Shown here piece after piece: positions 23,755 through 32,170 of a stretch of 64,000 bases of DNA (the stretch's first letter is position 1; each line of letters begins with the position of its first letter). The notes below the pieces were generated by a model. The model had not been told where the DNA came from. It ran no database searches and worked only from the letters and a program-made list of their open reading frames with translations. A program made the position numbers and the translations under genes. The stretch is taken from positions 1 through 64,000 of the forward strand of contig JAFQPG010000007.1 in NCBI GenBank assembly GCA_017411835.1, read 5' to 3'. The DNA comes from Ruminococcus sp. (lineage in GTDB: Bacteria > Bacillota > Clostridia > Oscillospirales > Acutalibacteraceae).

Positions 23755-23809
23755 TCATTGCCCACCTAACTTTCTGATCCATATCAAAGTCTGCACTCTC
23801 AAAATTATC

Positions 23810-23837
23810 AAGCAGGGCTTAAACAAAAGCCCTGCTT
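23810..23837. terminator. Hairpin terminator downstream of the CofE-like gene
   Basis: AAGCAGGGCTT and AAGCCCTGCTT form an 11-bp perfect stem. A weak T-run follows on the minus strand and ATTTTTA on the + strand, so it could act both ways. Confidence 0.75.
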
Positions 23838-23848
23838 ATTTTTACTTA

Positions 23849-24547
23849 TTACTGCTTTTTACGGATAAGAATGAGCGGAGTTGTCTGCTGACCCTGACCT
23901 GTAGGGTTGTCCCTTATAAGGCCTAAAAGCTCCTCTTGAGTCAAAGTGATGTCGGAGGAATAGCCTAAAATCTCCTGACCTAAGTCGTTTGCATCGACTA
24001 TCATACACGAGATGCCGAGCTTTTCTTTAATCTCGTCGCAAACACCTGATGGGTTTTCAGGGTTTTCGATACCGATATCGCGGTACTCGCTCCATACGTG
24101 GTCGTAAAAGCCGTCGAGTCCCGCAACTTCGCTACCAACGATTTCGTAGAACACGCCTTTTTTTCCGAACACCTTGCACACGCCGCCTGCAAAAGAAGCC
24201 CACAAAACTTTTAAAAGACCGCATTTTGTAATAGCGTACTGCATTTTGATGGTCTCGCCTACGCCGACGCCTGTATCAGGATGGGAAGCGAATTTAGAAA
24301 GAAGCTTTGCAAAGAAGCCGATTTTAAGCTCATCACGATAAACCACGCGGTTTTGACAAAGTGCAATAATTTTTTCAGCAGAGCTTACGATATCGCCCTC
24401 TTGATAAAGCGGAGAAACGTACTTTTCAAAAATGTCAATGTAGCTTTCGCCCTGCTTTACAAAATGGGTTTTTATAGCGTGGCGCATATATGTCACGCCG
24501 TTAACTTCTATTTCAACGTTTTTGCCTTCGTTTGCAATAAATTCCAT
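23849..24547 (-). CDS. CofE-like F420-0:gamma-glutamyl ligase family protein
   Basis: A 232-aa soluble protein. Seen: KTHFVKQGES near the N-terminus, SSAEKIIALCQNRVV, a Gly-rich VGVGETIKMQYAI, and VDANDLGQEILGYS, with an ending QQTTPLILIRK. These match the pattern of F420-0:L-glutamate ligase (CofE) relatives found in many Clostridia that lack F420. The real substrate is therefore uncertain; it may be another gamma-linked amide ligase. Monocistronic, divergent from recD2. Start follows GGGGGAT. Confidence 0.62.
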   Translation of the reverse strand: MEFIANEGKNVEIEVNGVTYMRHAIKTHFVKQGESYIDIFEKYVSPLYQEGDIVSSAEKIIALCQNRVVYRDELKIGFFAKLLSKFASHPDTGVGVGETIKMQYAITKCGLLKVLWASFAGGVCKVFGKKGVFYEIVGSEVAGLDGFYDHVWSEYRDIGIENPENPSGVCDEIKEKLGISCMIVDANDLGQEILGYSSDITLTQEELLGLIRDNPTGQGQQTTPLILIRKKQ

Positions 24548-24652
24548 TTTTATCCCCCAAAACTATATCTTTATTCTTAACAATATGTTATATTATAAAT
24601 CACAGAGTAAAAAATTTCAATCTTTATTACTATTTTCTTTTAAGGAATTATT

Positions 24653-26860
24653 ATGAACACTAATAACAACGAGCTTTACGAGCTTTGCGGGCAGGTTGAG
24701 TCAATCGTTTATCGCAACGAAGAAAACGGCTACACCGTTATCGAGCTTGCAGGAGAAACCCAAATGATAACCGCAGTCGGCACGATGCCGATGATAAATG
24801 TAGGCGAGCAGGTAAAGCTATACGGTACATATAAAAATCACCCATCGTACGGACAGCAGTTTTTTGCTACTGCCTGCGAACGCAGTATGCCCGAAAACTT
24901 AGACGGCATATTAAAATACTTAAGCTCGGGTGCGATAAAAGGCGTCGGGCAAGCAACTGCACAACGACTTGTAAAAGAATTTGGAGCAGACACCCTAAAC
25001 GTGCTTGAAAACGACCCTGTGCGTGTTTCTAAAATCAGAGGTATATCTGCGGACAAAGCACTCGACATCAGTATGCAGTTAAAGCAGGTTGTCGGTATCA
25101 GAGAGCTTGTAGCTTATCTTTCGGCATTTTCAGTAGACCCGAAGGCTGCGGTTGCGATTTGGAAATGCTTTGGTAATCATGCGATAAGCTATATTGAGGA
25201 AAATCCGTTTATTTTATGCGACGAAAGGCTCAACATCTCTTTTGATACTGCCGATATGATTGCAAAGCATCAAAATCGCTCAAGTGACGACCGCTACCGC
25301 GTGCGTGCGGCACTTTTCCACGTATTAAACCACAACAAGCTAAACGGTCATACCTGTCTGCCAAAGGACAAGCTTTTATCAGTTACTGCTAATTTGCTTC
25401 AAATTGAAATGCCTTGTGTTGAAGCAGCGTTATCGGATACGCTCGAAGACGGCACGCTTATACAGGAACTAATGAACGAGAAAGAGTTTATCTTCACATC
25501 TACAATGCACCAAAGCGAGGTGTATATTTCAGCACGCTTGCAAATGCTGATGCGTTATCCTGCAATGAGGATTGAAGATGTAGAAGAAAAAATTGAAAAA
25601 ATTGAAAAGACAGATAATATCGAATATGCATTTCTCCAGAAAAAAGCGATTAAAGAAGCGCTCACAAAAGGTATGCTGATTTTAACCGGCGGTCCGGGTA
25701 CGGGAAAAACCACTACCCTAAATGCTATTATCCGACTGCTAAAAGAAAATGGGCAAAAGGTCTCTTTATGTGCGCCAACCGGCAGAGCGGCTCAACGAAT
25801 GACCAAGCTTACAGGTGAAGATGCAAAGACTATCCACCGTTTGCTTGAGGTAAGCTACGATATCGAGGACAGACCTGTATTTAAGAAAAATGAACGCAAT
25901 ATGCTAAACTGTGATGCAATAATTGTCGACGAGGTTTCGATGGTAGACTGCGCACTTTTTGAATCTCTTATGCGTGCTCTACCGCTTGCGTGCAGGCTGA
26001 TTTTAGTCGGCGACTGTGACCAGCTTCCATCAGTCTCAGCGGGAAACGTGCTTTCTGATTTGATTTCTTCAAACACCGTACCTGTTGTTGAATTAAAAGA
26101 GATTTTCCGCCAGTCAATGAGCAGTTTAATCGTCACAAATGCCCATAAAATCGTTCAGGGTGAAATGCCTGTTTTAAACGTCACCGACAACGACTTTTTC
26201 TTTATCCAAAAAGGCAATATGGAGGAAATCGCGCATACTGTCGTTGACCTTTGCACACGAAGGCTTAAAAACACCTACGGCTACTCGTGTATGGAGGATA
26301 TCCAGATACTCTCTCCTACGAGAAAAGGCGTGCTCGGCACACTTGAATTGAATAAAAAAATTCAAAATATAATAAACCCTAAAGACAAAAGCAAAAGCGA
26401 AATAACGGTAAACTTCTGCACGCTCAGACAAGGCGACAAGGTGATGCAGAATAAAAACAACTATAACATAAACTGGGTAAAGGAAAACGGTGAATTCGGC
26501 GACGGTATTTTCAACGGTGATATCGGTGAACTCATTGAAATAAACAACAGCTCCCACTACGTTAAAGTCAGATTTGACGATAAGGTCGCTATGTACGATT
26601 TCGACTCGATTTCAGATTTAGAGCTTGCATACGCGTGCACCGTACACAAAAGTCAGGGCAACGAGTTTGAGGCGGTTGTTATGCCGATACACAGCTTTGC
26701 GCCACAGCTTATGTATAGAAACCTGCTTTACACCGCAGTCACAAGAGCAAAGAAAATGCTCATTTTAGTCGGCGACCAGAGCGCTTTACGACGTATGGTT
26801 GAAAACAACAAAAGGATTTTACGCTACTCGGGACTTAAGGTCTTTTTGCAAAGCGAGTAA
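24653..26860 (+). CDS. recD2: ATP-dependent RecD-like DNA helicase RecD2
   Basis: A 735-aa superfamily 1B 5'-3' helicase. The N-terminal OB and helix-hairpin-helix region (about 1-180; SSGAIKGVGQATAQRLVKEFG) marks the RecD2 rather than RecBCD-associated type. Walker A LTGGPGTGKTTT is near 343-354, Walker B DEVSMVD and motif III GDCDQLPSV follow, and the C-terminal UvrD_C/SH3 region ends with VTRAKKMLILVGD. Acts in DNA repair and replication-fork stability. Followed by comF after 12 bp. Confidence 0.94.
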   Translation: MNTNNNELYELCGQVESIVYRNEENGYTVIELAGETQMITAVGTMPMINVGEQVKLYGTYKNHPSYGQQFFATACERSMPENLDGILKYLSSGAIKGVGQATAQRLVKEFGADTLNVLENDPVRVSKIRGISADKALDISMQLKQVVGIRELVAYLSAFSVDPKAAVAIWKCFGNHAISYIEENPFILCDERLNISFDTADMIAKHQNRSSDDRYRVRAALFHVLNHNKLNGHTCLPKDKLLSVTANLLQIEMPCVEAALSDTLEDGTLIQELMNEKEFIFTSTMHQSEVYISARLQMLMRYPAMRIEDVEEKIEKIEKTDNIEYAFLQKKAIKEALTKGMLILTGGPGTGKTTTLNAIIRLLKENGQKVSLCAPTGRAAQRMTKLTGEDAKTIHRLLEVSYDIEDRPVFKKNERNMLNCDAIIVDEVSMVDCALFESLMRALPLACRLILVGDCDQLPSVSAGNVLSDLISSNTVPVVELKEIFRQSMSSLIVTNAHKIVQGEMPVLNVTDNDFFFIQKGNMEEIAHTVVDLCTRRLKNTYGYSCMEDIQILSPTRKGVLGTLELNKKIQNIINPKDKSKSEITVNFCTLRQGDKVMQNKNNYNINWVKENGEFGDGIFNGDIGELIEINNSSHYVKVRFDDKVAMYDFDSISDLELAYACTVHKSQGNEFEAVVMPIHSFAPQLMYRNLLYTAVTRAKKMLILVGDQSALRRMVENNKRILRYSGLKVFLQSE

Positions 26861-26872
26861 AAAGGAGCTGTT

Positions 26873-27532
26873 ATGGCTGAAAAATTAAATTGCGGTTTTT
26901 TGCACAGCTTACTCTACCCTGTGCGCTGTCCTTACTGCAACAAACTGATTGAACGACACGAGTACGCATGCAAAGATTGCCTACGTGATATCCCCGAAAA
27001 CGGAATAGAGCAGGGTGTTTTAGGAGGATACCGATGTTGCTCTCCTCTACCCTATACAGGAAATTTCAAAAAAGCTATGCTGCGGTTTAAGCTGGGAGGC
27101 AAAAGGCGGTATGCAAAACGCTTTGCACCGCTTTTGTATAAGCAAATAAAAGAAAGCTATGAGGACACTGTATTTGACTACATAACCTTTGTGCCGATGC
27201 ACAAGGTCAATATACGTCAGCGTGGTTTTAATCAAAGCGAGCTTTTAGCGCTGGAGCTGTCAAATCTGATGAAAATTCCGTATTTCAAAGTTATTGAAAA
27301 AGATAAAATGACCCACGCACAGCACGGACTAAAGCTTGATCAAAGACGCACGAATTTAAAAGGCGCGTTTAAAGTTATAGACAAGCAAAAGATTGATGGG
27401 CGAAGCATTTTACTGCTCGATGATATAATCACTACAGGCTCAACCTTAGGCGAATGCGCAAAGACTTTGCAAAAGGCAAAGCCGTCGTACATCTGCTGTG
27501 TCACCTTGCTTTCTGTCGCAAATCTATATTAA
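26873..27532 (+). CDS. comF: ComF family phosphoribosyltransferase-like protein
   Basis: A 219-aa ComF-family protein. N-terminal zinc ribbon CPYCN...CKDC (about 20-36), then a type-I phosphoribosyltransferase fold with RGFNQSELLALELS and the PRPP loop LLDDIITTGSTL (about 179-190). In competent species it assists DNA uptake; in others it may have a repair role. Co-transcribed with recD2, which fits a DNA-processing function. AAGGAG start. Confidence 0.9.
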   Translation: MAEKLNCGFLHSLLYPVRCPYCNKLIERHEYACKDCLRDIPENGIEQGVLGGYRCCSPLPYTGNFKKAMLRFKLGGKRRYAKRFAPLLYKQIKESYEDTVFDYITFVPMHKVNIRQRGFNQSELLALELSNLMKIPYFKVIEKDKMTHAQHGLKLDQRRTNLKGAFKVIDKQKIDGRSILLLDDIITTGSTLGECAKTLQKAKPSYICCVTLLSVANLY

Positions 27533-27534
27533 CC

Positions 27535-27563
27535 TTGAAAAATAGCTTTTACTGATATATAAT
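27535..27563 (+). promoter_or_regulatory. SigA-type promoter of the mreB-like gene
   Basis: TTGAAA starting two bases after the comF stop, 17-bp spacer, TATAAT at 27558-27563, 25 bp before the start codon. Confidence 0.65.
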
Positions 27564-27587
27564 TTTTAGTTGAAAGGTGGTATAAAA

Positions 27588-28601
27588 ATGGATATAGCAC
27601 TTGATTTAGGTACAAGCAGTACACGCATTTGCGTTGAAAAAGACGGCAAGGTTGTTGACCAGCCGTCTGTTATAGCATACGACAAAACAAACGACGAAAT
27701 CATTGCTTTCGGTAACGATGCATACAGGATGCTCGGCAGAACCTCCAACAAAATCGAGGTTGCTTTTCCGCTTGAGTCCTCTGTTATTGCGCAGTCGGGT
27801 CTAGTAGAGGAGCTTGTGAACACATTTTTGTGTGAGGTGTGCACAAGCAGGGTTGTTATGCCACGAGTGCTCGCGTGTATTCCGGGCGAAATCACCGAGG
27901 TTCAAAAGCGTGCGATTGTAAACGCTATTTCGAGCTTTGGTGTCAGAAGAGTACTTCTTTTAGAGTCTACAAAAGCGGCGGCTTTTGGATGTGATAAAGA
28001 TTTTATGAGCCCACACGGCACTATGATTGCTGACATCGGTGCAGGCTCTGTGGATATCGCGGTGCTCACCTTAGGCGGTGTGTCGGTCGGCAAAACCTTG
28101 AAAGTTGCAGGCAACGCGATGGACGAAGAAATCATTAAATACGCAAGAAGAAAGCATAATCTGATTATCGGCAAAGCGATGGCAAAAGCGTGCAAGGAAG
28201 CTATAGGCACCGTTATGTACGAAGACGATGAGCTCACCTTCCGCTTAAAGGGCAGAGATTCTGTACGCGGTCTGCCTAAATTTGTGGACGTTACTTCGTC
28301 TGAAATTATGGAGGTCATTTTTGACATAGCGAAGAATATAGCGGTCGCAATCGCTGATGTGCTTGAGGATACTCCGCCGGAGCTTTTAGGCGATGTCAAC
28401 ACAGACGGCATCACAATCACAGGCGGGTTGAGCAAGCTAAAGGGTATGCAAATGCTGATTGAAAACGCAACAGGCGTTAAAGTACATATTGCTAAAAACC
28501 CTGAAGACTGCGTAGTAAACGGACTTTACAAGGCGATTGACTACATCGACGAAGCCGAAGCGCAGAGAAACTCTTTAAACCCACTTATGATGGTATATTA
28601 A
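27588..28601 (+). CDS. mreB: MreB/Mbl family actin-like protein
   Basis: A 337-aa bacterial actin homologue that guides cell-wall synthesis. ATP-binding motifs: ALDLGTSSTRI (about 4-14), IADIGAGSVDIAVL (phosphate 2), and TITGGLSKLKGM (adenosine). LESTKAAAFGCD replaces the common EEPMAAAIG region, and the C-terminus lacks a clear amphipathic tail. It could be Mbl or MreBH rather than MreB, since mreCD are not adjacent. Start at 27588 follows AAAGGTGG. Confidence 0.88.
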   Translation: MDIALDLGTSSTRICVEKDGKVVDQPSVIAYDKTNDEIIAFGNDAYRMLGRTSNKIEVAFPLESSVIAQSGLVEELVNTFLCEVCTSRVVMPRVLACIPGEITEVQKRAIVNAISSFGVRRVLLLESTKAAAFGCDKDFMSPHGTMIADIGAGSVDIAVLTLGGVSVGKTLKVAGNAMDEEIIKYARRKHNLIIGKAMAKACKEAIGTVMYEDDELTFRLKGRDSVRGLPKFVDVTSSEIMEVIFDIAKNIAVAIADVLEDTPPELLGDVNTDGITITGGLSKLKGMQMLIENATGVKVHIAKNPEDCVVNGLYKAIDYIDEAEAQRNSLNPLMMVY

Positions 28602-28611
28602 AACAAAAAAT

Positions 28612-28642
28612 AAAACAGCGGTGGTGCTCCATCGCTGTTTTA
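28612..28642. terminator. Convergent bidirectional terminator
   Basis: AAAACAGCG with an inner TGG/CCA pairing and its complement, flanked by A- and T-runs on both sides. Lies between the convergent mreB-like and SDR genes. Confidence 0.85.
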
Positions 28643-28662
28643 TTATATCTGTTTATTTTGTT

Positions 28663-29415
28663 TTATCCTTTGCGAATACTTTGCACCTTGTAAAGAATTG
28701 ACATAACAAGCTTTTGAGGAACTAAACGCAGTAAAAACGGCACTACCTTTACAATTCCCGGTAAAATAATGAGCTTGCCCTTTAACGCTTTGTCCACAGC
28801 AAGCTTTGCGACATATTCGCTTTTTACGCCTGCGATTAAAAACTTAACGTTTGCAACGTCAAAAAACTCGGTGTTAATCGGACCCGGACAAAGTGCGGAT
28901 ACGGTCACCTTACTGCCCTTTTTCTTAAGTTCTTTGTAGATAGCCTGGGTAAGTCTGAGCACATAGTTTTTAGTAGCATAATATGTAGCAAGTAAAGGTC
29001 CCGGCATAAAGGAAGCGATTGAAGCGACGTTTAAAATTCTTCCGCTGTCACGCTTTACAAAATCTTTTAAGTAAAGCTTTGTGAGTGTGTGCAGAGCTTT
29101 TACGTTTGTGTCGACCATCTGTAATTCTGTGTCCAAATCGGTATCGACGAAGTCCCCCGCCAAGCCAAAGCCTGCGTTGTTGATAAGCATATCAATCTGG
29201 GCGCCCTTTGTTTCTTCGTACACTCTTTTACATTCGTCGGTTTTCGACAAATCGGCGGTGATGCACATCACGTCAACGTTTTTTATCTGCTCTTTGAGCT
29301 GTAGCAAACGCTCTGTCCTGCGCGCAACAATAACCAAATCCCAGCCCTTTTGTGCAAGATAAAGTGCCATATCTCTGCCGATACCCGACGATGCTCCTGT
29401 AATTAATGCTCTCAT
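28663..29415 (-). CDS. Short-chain dehydrogenase/reductase (DltE-like)
   Basis: A 250-aa classical SDR. Cofactor loop TGASSGIG (about 6-13), NNAG (about 81-84), catalytic Ser in NVASIAS and YATKNYVL (Tyr-x-x-x-Lys). Arg in VARRTERL suggests NADP(H). C-terminal hydrophobic end (VVPFLLRLVPQKLVM). Substrate unknown. Start at 29415 overlaps the upstream MGMT stop by 4 bp and has AGAGGAT; an ATG 7 codons upstream has no site. Confidence 0.87.
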   Translation of the reverse strand: MRALITGASSGIGRDMALYLAQKGWDLVIVARRTERLLQLKEQIKNVDVMCITADLSKTDECKRVYEETKGAQIDMLINNAGFGLAGDFVDTDLDTELQMVDTNVKALHTLTKLYLKDFVKRDSGRILNVASIASFMPGPLLATYYATKNYVLRLTQAIYKELKKKGSKVTVSALCPGPINTEFFDVANVKFLIAGVKSEYVAKLAVDKALKGKLIILPGIVKVVPFLLRLVPQKLVMSILYKVQSIRKG

Positions 29416-29729
29416 AATAAAATATCCTCTTTCCATCTGTATTTTTCTAAATCGACCTTTGAGTTTACTACCTCAACGCCTTCTGATAAAAGCAGTTTAA
29501 TCTGCTCATTTTCGCCGCCAAAAACGAAAGCCTGCGCAACCCTGCCCTCGCGGTTTACTACCCTGTGGCAAGGGATTTTACTTTGGTCGGGGTTTTGGTG
29601 AAGTGCGTAACCTACCACCCTCGCCCATCTTTTGTTGCCCGCACGCTTTGCAACATCGCCGTAGGTAAGTACCTTGCCCTTTGGTATCTGGCTGACGATG
29701 TTGTAAATTCTATCAAACACACTTTCCAT
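29412..29729 (-). CDS. MGMT family DNA alkyl-repair protein (C-terminal domain only)
   Basis: A 105-aa protein with only the DNA-binding/active-site domain of O6-alkylguanine-DNA alkyltransferases: IPKGKVLTYGDVAKRAG, the helix-turn-helix ARVVGYALHQNP, and the active site IPCHRVV with Cys present. Alkyltransferase-like proteins without activity usually have Trp there, so true transfer is possible despite the missing N-terminal domain. Start at 29729 follows AAAGGA; the longer frame (nine codons more) lacks one. Coupled to the SDR gene. Confidence 0.88.
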   Translation of the reverse strand: MESVFDRIYNIVSQIPKGKVLTYGDVAKRAGNKRWARVVGYALHQNPDQSKIPCHRVVNREGRVAQAFVFGGENEQIKLLLSEGVEVVNSKVDLEKYRWKEDILL

Positions 29730-29771
29730 AAAATCATCCTTTAAACATTTATCCATAGTGTACGCAAAAGC

Positions 29772-29825
29772 TTAAGTTTTATCAACCTTTTCAAGCAAGC
29801 AGACAGCTTCCACGTGGGAGGTGCA
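29772..29825 (-). pseudogene. Stranded 3' tail of the 23S rRNA methyltransferase gene
   Basis: On the minus strand this reads CTSHVEAVCLLEKVDKT and stop. TSHVEAVCLL is identical to the C-terminal end of the rRNA methyltransferase whose gene now ends at 30643. Within it, 29795-29824 matches 30657-30686 at 28 of 30 positions in direct orientation. It appears to be the original gene end, cut off from its body by the roughly 830-bp segment carrying the EEP gene. Confidence 0.75.
29795..29824. repeat. 30-bp direct repeat flanking the EEP insertion, copy 1
   Basis: Begins GCAAGCAGACAGCTTCCACG and ends GGGAGGTGC. Matches 30657-30686 with two mismatches. The 832 bp between the copies hold one gene and are visibly richer in A/T than both sides. 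Confidence 0.85.
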
Positions 29826-29894
29826 ATGCAGTTATTAACGCACGTCGACGGGAATATATCCACCCCGACTGTCGTAGGGAATATATTAACAAAA

Positions 29895-30620
29895 CTAATC
29901 TATCTCATATTCAAATGTAACAGGAAAATGATCTGACAGTTTTATTTCTTCATGTACTATAAGATTAAAACATTTATCAACCATATCTTTCCTAACAAAC
30001 ACATGATCGATGCAAGTTCTTCTTCCACTTTGTGTTACTTTGGTAGGCATATTGCATATGCCTATATGCTCTTTTAGTATTTGATTAAATGTGTTTCGGT
30101 TTTCTGATTCTATATAATCACCTGCATTAAAGTCACCTAAAATAATATCCGCCTTGCCATGCAAAGAATTTAAATAGGATTTATTTTTTTCTCCATTTTC
30201 AGCATGAATACCTAAAATACTAACACCATTAATTTCTACAGCAACTGCACGATTTTTAGGCTTATTGTTAGCAGGATAATAATTATCGTCTAAAGGTTTT
30301 ATCTTGTCTTTTAACGCAATGGCTACAGTCATTAGAATTTGCTTTTCACTCTGCACACGAAAGAAGATTTCATATTTTTCTTTCGGAAAAATTTCAAGCA
30401 GTTTTTCATATACAGTATGCTTATTCCAAGTCACATTTGAATTGTATGGAATTTCCTGCAATACAGCTACGGCATTTTCTAAACCATCAATGTATTTCTT
30501 TACAACACCAAAAACTTCCTTATATTTACAATCATCAATTGGTTTCACAGGTAAGTTTTTAGCGATTATATTACCATGTTCATACAACTGTGTATTCCAA
30601 GTCATAATATGTAACTTCAA
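29895..30620 (-). CDS. Endonuclease/exonuclease/phosphatase (EEP) family protein
   Basis: A 241-aa DNase I-like hydrolase. Family motifs in order: MTWNTQ (Asn) at the N-terminus, LQEIP (catalytic Glu, near 70), ILGDFNAGD, CIDHVFV and the terminal LSDHFPVTFEYE with the catalytic His. Intracellular; the substrate could be nucleic acid, a phospholipid headgroup or an inositol phosphate. TTG start at 30620 is chosen for AGGAGG seven bases upstream. AT-rich codon use and flanking 30-bp direct repeats suggest it was inserted into the tail of the neighbouring methyltransferase gene. Confidence 0.82.
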   Translation of the reverse strand: MKLHIMTWNTQLYEHGNIIAKNLPVKPIDDCKYKEVFGVVKKYIDGLENAVAVLQEIPYNSNVTWNKHTVYEKLLEIFPKEKYEIFFRVQSEKQILMTVAIALKDKIKPLDDNYYPANNKPKNRAVAVEINGVSILGIHAENGEKNKSYLNSLHGKADIILGDFNAGDYIESENRNTFNQILKEHIGICNMPTKVTQSGRRTCIDHVFVRKDMVDKCFNLIVHEEIKLSDHFPVTFEYEID

Positions 30621-30642
30621 TAATATTCCTCCTACGTCAATT

Positions 30643-32007
30643 TTATTTTCTCGACAGCAAGCAGACAGCTTCAACATGGGAGGTGCGCGGGAACAAATCG
30701 ACAGGCGTTATTTCTTTTACAGAATATTTGTTTTCTTCAAACTGCTTTAAATCGCGCGAAAGAGTCGCGCTGTCGCACGAAACGTAAACCACACGTTTTG
30801 GCGCCATTTCGACTATAGTATCGACAAGCTTTTTTGTAAGCCCTTTGCGCGGCGGGTCAACAATAATAACGTCAGGGGTTATGCCCTCTTTCTTTAAATC
30901 TATCGCGGCTTTTTCGGCATCAGCGCAGATAAAGCGGGCATTTTTTACGCCGTTATTTTTAGCGTTAATCTTCGCGTTTTCAATCGCTTTGTTTACAATC
31001 TCAACGCCGATTAGCTCTTTGCAGTCTTTAGCCATAGTGAGCCCGATTGTGCCCGTACCGCAGTAAAGGTCTACTAAAACCTCGTCGCCCGATAAAGCGG
31101 CGTACTCTTTTGCTTTTTGATAAAGCTTTTGAGCCTGCTCTCGGTTGACCTGATAAAACGCAAGCGGTGAGAGCTCAAACTCTAAACCACAAAGCACATC
31201 TTTTATAGACTCTTTTGAGTAAACGACGATGTTTTCTGTGCCTAAAATCACATTGGTTTTTGCTTTGTTTACATTGATTATTATGCTTTTTACTTCGCTG
31301 TATTTTTCTATAATAGAATTAAAAAGCTCATCTTGGTGGTCAAAGCTTTTACCGTTTACAACGACGCAAACCATCACCTCGTTAGTGCTTTCGCCGATAC
31401 GAAGATACAGATGTCTTATTTTACCAAGATGCTTTTCTTCGTTATAAATAAGGTTCGGGTACTTTTGGATAAACTCTTTAAAAGTTTGTGAAATACGGGT
31501 GAAAATCTCAGGCGATAAAAGACAGTCATCACAATTTGCGATTCGGTGGCTGTGGCGTGAATAAAAGCCCATCTCGACCTCCCCGTTTTTATCAAGTCCT
31601 ACAGGAATTTGCGCTTTGTTTCTATATCTGTCGATGCGATTATCATCGGCACCGATGATGCTTTTTACCTTTTGTCCGTCAATTTTGCCGATGCGGGTGA
31701 CTGCATCGTACACCTTTTTTTGCTTAATTTTGAGTTCAGCATCGTAGCTTATATGACGATACACGCAACCGCCACAACGGGTGCTAACCTTACATTTTGG
31801 CTCTACCCTGTCTTTTGACGGCTCTATTATATTTTCGATTTTACCGTAGCACAAGGTTTTTTTCACCTTTAAAATCTTGGCATCTATGACATCGCCAACT
31901 GCAGTATCAGGCACAAAAACAACCGTGCCGTCACTGCACTTGCCTACTCCGCTACCGTCTACGGTCATATCGGTTATGCTTAATCTGATTATATCATTTT
32001 TATTCAT
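30643..32007 (-). CDS. rlmD: 23S rRNA (uracil-5-)-methyltransferase, RumA/RlmD family
   Basis: A 454-aa SAM-dependent m5U methyltransferase. N-terminal TRAM domain (about 1-57), an iron-sulfur cluster motif with CKVSTRCGGCVYRH (about 72-85) plus a later Cys, SAM loop VDLYCGTGTIGL, DPPRKGL and the catalytic YVSCDSATLSRDL. The C-terminus TSHVEAVCLLSRK was probably rebuilt when the EEP segment inserted, because a second copy of the end lies at 29772-29825. RlmCD-type specificity (one or two 23S sites) cannot be told from sequence. Confidence 0.9.
   Translation of the reverse strand: MNKNDIIRLSITDMTVDGSGVGKCSDGTVVFVPDTAVGDVIDAKILKVKKTLCYGKIENIIEPSKDRVEPKCKVSTRCGGCVYRHISYDAELKIKQKKVYDAVTRIGKIDGQKVKSIIGADDNRIDRYRNKAQIPVGLDKNGEVEMGFYSRHSHRIANCDDCLLSPEIFTRISQTFKEFIQKYPNLIYNEEKHLGKIRHLYLRIGESTNEVMVCVVVNGKSFDHQDELFNSIIEKYSEVKSIIINVNKAKTNVILGTENIVVYSKESIKDVLCGLEFELSPLAFYQVNREQAQKLYQKAKEYAALSGDEVLVDLYCGTGTIGLTMAKDCKELIGVEIVNKAIENAKINAKNNGVKNARFICADAEKAAIDLKKEGITPDVIIVDPPRKGLTKKLVDTIVEMAPKRVVYVSCDSATLSRDLKQFEENKYSVKEITPVDLFPRTSHVEAVCLLSRK
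30657..30686. repeat. 30-bp direct repeat flanking the EEP insertion, copy 2
   Basis: Inside the 3' end of the rRNA methyltransferase gene. Matches 29795-29824 at 28 of 30 positions. Encodes the shared SHVEAVCLL. Confidence 0.85.
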
Positions 32008-32170
32008 AAAATCAGTCCTTACAAAGTCTAACTACTAAAAATTATACAGTAACAAGCCGATTTATTTTTCTATATAATAAAAAAGTAGTAACAAATTTGA
32101 AATAGATATTTATTTTTTATACATAAAACATTATAATAGTTTTGAATGTATTGTAATGAGGGGCAAAAAT

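Noticed and set aside
30304..30750. 148-aa + strand protein opposite the EEP gene
   Set aside because: It is antisense to a gene with complete catalytic motifs and has no ribosome binding site.
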